A DNA stretch of 64,000 bases from Brucella oryzae (GTDB lineage: Bacteria; Pseudomonadota; Alphaproteobacteria; Rhizobiales; Rhizobiaceae), in the NCBI GenBank assembly GCA_012103035.1, contig JAAVLL010000003.1, positions 186,001 to 250,000 of the forward strand, written 5' to 3'. A program made the position numbers and the translations under genes. Positions 61,346-64,000 of this stretch are shown here, one piece after another (position 1 is the first letter of the stretch; the number at the start of each line of letters is the position of its first letter). The notes beneath the pieces were generated by a model. That model worked only from the letters and a program-made list of their open reading frames with translations. It did no database searches and had not been told where the DNA came from.

Positions 61346-62344
61346 TTAGTAATCGGTGATCTTTTTCATGTAGCGGCGACCATCCAGCATGACCTGCTCA
61401 CGCTTCGCCGCCAGTTTGTAGGCAAATTTCCAAAGCGCATCGAAGAAAATCAACGGCACGAAATATCCCTTGAAAGTGTCATCTATGTCAGCGAGATCGA
61501 GTTTCGCTGCATCCAGCACCAATATATTGTCCGGCTCGCCGAAACGGTACAGGAAATCCCGGCCACGCTCGGCCAGCGCACGCGTTTCATCGAGTCCAAT
61601 CATGACGACGAAGCAGGCATTTTATCGACGACTTCGAATGGGCCATGGAAGAACTCATTGGCGTGGATAGCTTGCGAGTTGATCCACAGCATTTCCATGA
61701 GCACGCAGATGGAGAATGAATAGGCTGCGCCATAAACCGGACCGCTAGCCATGGTGTACACGACTTTTCGCGGCCGTAGCGCTCTGCATATCTGGTAAAG
61801 GTTTCATCAAAATGCTGCTGACCGCGTTCAATGGCCGGTTGCAGTGCCGGCAGGCTTTCCAGCAGTTTGGGCAGCAGGCTGGTCTTGTCGCGTAAATCGA
61901 CAATGCCCGCCAGCAACATGTAAAGCACGCTGTAATTGCTGTCGGCACCATCGATCGGAATGCCGGTGGTGTAGGACGCCTGGTATTGCAGCACGTGGTC
62001 GGCGGCGGCGGCGAGCGGCGATTGCGGATCCAGCGTCAGGGAGATCACGCAGGCGCCCCGGCGACGGGCATGTTCTGCCGCCCGCACCGTTTCCTTGGTG
62101 GTGCCCGTCTGGGAGCACAGAATTACAATGGCATCGCTGTTGAGGCGACGCGGGTCGCGTGTGACGAACTCCTCGCCATTATAGACATCAGAGGTCAGCA
62201 GTCCCGAATGGCGATCCAGAAAATACTTGCCCGGATGCATGATTGACAGCGATCCGCCGCAGGCAACCAGAAACACATGCGAAAAATCCGCTGCGCAAGC
62301 GCATTCAGGGTTTCAGCAATATCGGTAGGAAGTTGTTTGGGCAT
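61346..62344 (-). CDS. SIS-domain protein, fructoselysine-6-P deglycase-like (FrlB type), frame-broken
   Basis: About 333 residues. ATG 62344 reads PKQLPTDIAETLNALAQRIF; after a change near 62280 the SIS domain runs HVFLVACGGSLSIMHPGKYF, SDAIVILCSQTGTTKETVRA, GACVISLTLDPQSPLAAAAD. Changes near 61760 and 61600 precede MIGLDETRALAERGRDFLYR and KREQVMLDGRRYMKKITDY. FrlB-type enzymes split Amadori-product 6-phosphates to glucose-6-P and the amine. A PfkB kinase is divergent from it, as this pathway needs. Confidence 0.8.
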
Positions 62345-62460
62345 TCTATTCCTCTTTTCAGCGTCTTGAAGAGCCTGGCTGCGCCGATCGGCAGCCGTTC
62401 CGGTCCAGTGCAACATTTCCCGGTACCAACCCCGCGATACATTGACAGTTCTACTTTAGT

Positions 62461-62476
62461 GTGCGAACGTTCTCAC
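62461..62476. promoter_or_regulatory. LacI/GalR-type operator
   Basis: GTGCGAACGTTCTCAC: a near-perfect 16-bp palindrome with central CG (GTGnGAACGTTCnCAC), the hallmark of LacI-family operators. It lies between the divergent deglycase and kinase genes, 24 bp from the kinase ATG and 14 bp past a TTGACA box (62442-62447), where it would block the plus-strand promoter. The LacI gene at 63286 is the obvious binder. Confidence 0.75.
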
Positions 62477-62500
62477 ATCTTGTCAATTGGGAAAATAAGA

Positions 62501-63337
62501 ATGATCAAAATCGCGGCGATGGGCGATAATGTCGTCGATTGTTACATTTCGCGTCGGGAAATGTTTCCGGGCGGTAACTGTGTCAATGTCGCTATCCATA
62601 TGAGCCGTTTTGGGGCCGAGGCGGCCTATATCGGCGTGGTTGCCGCAGATGCGGCCGGAAGGGTCATTCAGGCCGCACTGCGCGACGAGGACGTCGATAC
62701 TTCGCATCTGCGCATGGAGGCCACAGGCAAGACGGCCTATTGCATCATTGGTCATCGCGGTAACAATGATCGCTATTTCATCCGCTTTGATCTCGGAGTG
62801 TCGATGTTTGAGCCGAGCGCCGCCGATATTCAGTTTGCGCGCCGGTTCGATGCCGTCCATATCGGTCAGTCGAGCGGCCTTGACGGTTGGCTGGATGCCA
62901 TTGCGCCGCAACGTCTGTCCTATGATTTCTCCACCCGTCGCGACGTGGAACACTATCGACGCATCGGCCCGAAATGCTTTCTAGCCGCTGTTTCGGGCGG
63001 CGAGCTTTCGCCGGACGAGGTTACGGCGACCATTGCCTGCCTGCGCGAGAGCGGCGCGGATTGGGTGCTGATCACCCGCGGCACCAAGGGCGCAGTTCTT
63101 GCCGGTGCGCAAGGGGTTTTCCATGCCGAAGCAACACCGATTGTGGCGGTTGACACGTTAGGCGCTGGTGACAGTTTCATCGCCCGCACCCTTTATGGCC
63201 TGGTGAAAGGCGAGGCGCCCGCAACATTGCTACAGGCGGCGTCACGCGTTGCTGCGGCGACATGTGGCCAATATGGTGGTACAGGTCATGCCGCGCCGAT
63301 TGATCTCGGCGAGCCTATAGCCGAGTTGCAGGATTGA
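62501..63337 (+). CDS. PfkB-family sugar kinase, fructoselysine 6-kinase-like (FrlD type)
   Basis: Intact, 278 residues from ATG 62501. MIKIAAMGDNVVDCYISRRE, MFPGGNCVNVAIHMSRFGAE (PfkB signature 1) and TLGAGDSFIARTLYGLVKGE (signature 2, with the anion-hole GAGD and catalytic Asp) are present. GDNVVD and FPGGNCVNVAI are close to FrlD. It would phosphorylate an imported Amadori compound for the divergent SIS deglycase. The 3' end overlaps the convergent LacI gene by 52 bp. Confidence 0.85.
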   Translation: MIKIAAMGDNVVDCYISRREMFPGGNCVNVAIHMSRFGAEAAYIGVVAADAAGRVIQAALRDEDVDTSHLRMEATGKTAYCIIGHRGNNDRYFIRFDLGVSMFEPSAADIQFARRFDAVHIGQSSGLDGWLDAIAPQRLSYDFSTRRDVEHYRRIGPKCFLAAVSGGELSPDEVTATIACLRESGADWVLITRGTKGAVLAGAQGVFHAEATPIVAVDTLGAGDSFIARTLYGLVKGEAPATLLQAASRVAAATCGQYGGTGHAAPIDLGEPIAELQD

Positions 63338-64000
63338 GCTCGCTGCGCGTGTCTTTTGAGGTTAAGACCGGCCAGATCAACCGGGATGGCGGGCGAGCGA
63401 ACAACGGGCTGCCATTCGGCATGCAGCACGATATCCTGCTGCGCCCGATCGGCGCTATCGAGCCGCTCCAGGACCAGACGAGCCGCGGCTTCGCCAACCT
63501 CGAGCAGCGGCTGCCGGATTGCCGTCAGTTTAGGGGTAAAGAACGACATCCAGTCCAGATCGTCGAAGCAGACCACGGACAGTTGCTGCGGAATGGAAAT
63601 ATCGAGTTCGCTGATTGCCAGCATGGCGCCGGCTGACATCAATCCATCGGTGGTAAACAGCGCTGAAGGCGGGGTTTCCCGGGTCAGCAACGCGATGGCG
63701 TGCTGGCGGGCAATATCGATCGAATAGCTGCCCACCTGGGCAACGAGGCTCGGATCAAAGGCGATCCCGGCTTCCTCATGCGCTTCGATATAGCCGAGCA
63801 GACGTTGCCAGCTCGGATAAAGCGATGAAATATCGATTTTCTTGTGCTGGCGGTCGTGAAGAAATGCGTTGAGATTCTTGTAGCGGCCATGCTCGAGTTC
63901 CGCCAGTACGCCAATCCGACTATGGCCGTCGAGAATCATTTGGGTCACTGCGGCGTGGGCGGCCTGGCGGCCATTGACGGTCACCGAATCCGCCTTCAAT
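63286..64000 (-). CDS. LacI-family transcriptional regulator, truncated by window edge
   Basis: The effector domain only: VNGRQAAHAAVTQMILDGHS, RIGVLAELEHGRYKNLNAFL, TTDGLMSAGAMLAISELDIS, IPQQLSVVCFDDLDWMSFFT, PKLTAIRQPLLEVGEAAARL. The DNA-binding N-terminus lies beyond 64000. The fold is the LacI/PurR type; ligand probably an Amadori compound or its phosphate. The last 20 residues over the kinase 3' end look unlike LacI proteins, so the true stop may be near 63315. Confidence 0.85.
   Translation of the reverse strand, partial: LKADSVTVNGRQAAHAAVTQMILDGHSRIGVLAELEHGRYKNLNAFLHDRQHKKIDISSLYPSWQRLLGYIEAHEEAGIAFDPSLVAQVGSYSIDIARQHAIALLTRETPPSALFTTDGLMSAGAMLAISELDISIPQQLSVVCFDDLDWMSFFTPKLTAIRQPLLEVGEAAARLVLERLDSADRAQQDIVLHAEWQPVVRSPAIPVDLAGLNLKRHAQRAQSCNSAIGSPRSIGAA

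Overview
The window reads as an alphaproteobacterial (Hyphomicrobiales) chromosome or megaplasmid segment. A Brucella/Ochrobactrum-type host is my best inference, from rhizobial-type TraC/TraD, an Omp31-like porin, sugar and peptide ABC operons of the kind usual in that group, and overall base composition. It is rich in insertion sequences: four copies of one IS6-type element plus a fragment, and single IS110, IS630, IS3 and IS5 members. Most genes over about 600 bp carry at least one frame break. Comparing the IS6-type copies shows that reading-frame differences fall in homopolymers, so many breaks may be sequence errors. A few loci (trbB, the relaxase 5' end, the BON gene, the LysE/AraC junction) look truly decayed. 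Coordinates of broken genes span the whole reconstructed gene.

Layout. 1-1.3 kb: LysR C-terminus and a TRIC/UPF0126 channel gene. 1.7-4.0 kb: relics of a conjugative element (traD, traC, truncated DUF3363 relaxase); a decayed trbB at 12.95-13.5 kb may come from the same element. 4.4-6.1 kb: TauE/SafE exporter divergent from an AraC regulator. 6.1-10.5 kb: LysR-MFS pair divergent from flavohaemoglobin (hmp) and a nitronate monooxygenase. 10.8-12.8 kb: IS110 transposase and a GNAT acetyltransferase.

13.6-28.9 kb: a large sugar-catabolic island: Gfo/Idh dehydrogenase, DUF993 enzyme, TIM-barrel isomerase, TtuD-type glycerate kinase, TetR, an IclR-like regulator, a regulator joining an IclR-type DNA-binding domain to a periplasmic-binding-protein domain, aldehyde dehydrogenase, a ribose-type ABC transporter and a GMC oxidoreductase. 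Two copies of an 18-bp palindrome sit upstream of the two main transcription units. 29.1-33.3 kb: two inverted IS6-type copies enclose a BON pseudogene, dxr, and LysE and AraC fragments. A tRNA-Trp-like gene and a TetR gene follow.

34.5-41.7 kb: a Tat-type molybdopterin-domain protein, sensor kinase and LuxR-type response regulator precede a surface-fibre locus (Asn/Thr-rich curlin-like protein, CsgG-type lipoprotein, repeat-bearing secreted protein, Omp31-like barrel with a DPT-repeat linker) and a degenerate EAL protein. 41.9-52.1 kb: an accessory island with IS630, IS3, IS5 and IS6-type elements, zinc-ribbon membrane proteins, a lipoprotein, and a two-gene unit made of a uracil-DNA-glycosylase-superfamily protein overlapping an unknown partner. 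This pair is the strongest candidate here for an undescribed system.

52.1-60.1 kb: RpiR regulator with a palindromic operator, gsiABCD-type peptide/glutathione importer, M55 D-aminopeptidase and isoaspartyl peptidase: a peptide uptake and degradation operon. After IS6-type copy D, 61.3-64 kb holds an Amadori-product (fructoselysine-type) locus: SIS deglycase divergent from a PfkB kinase around a LacI-type operator, followed by a convergent LacI regulator that runs off the window.
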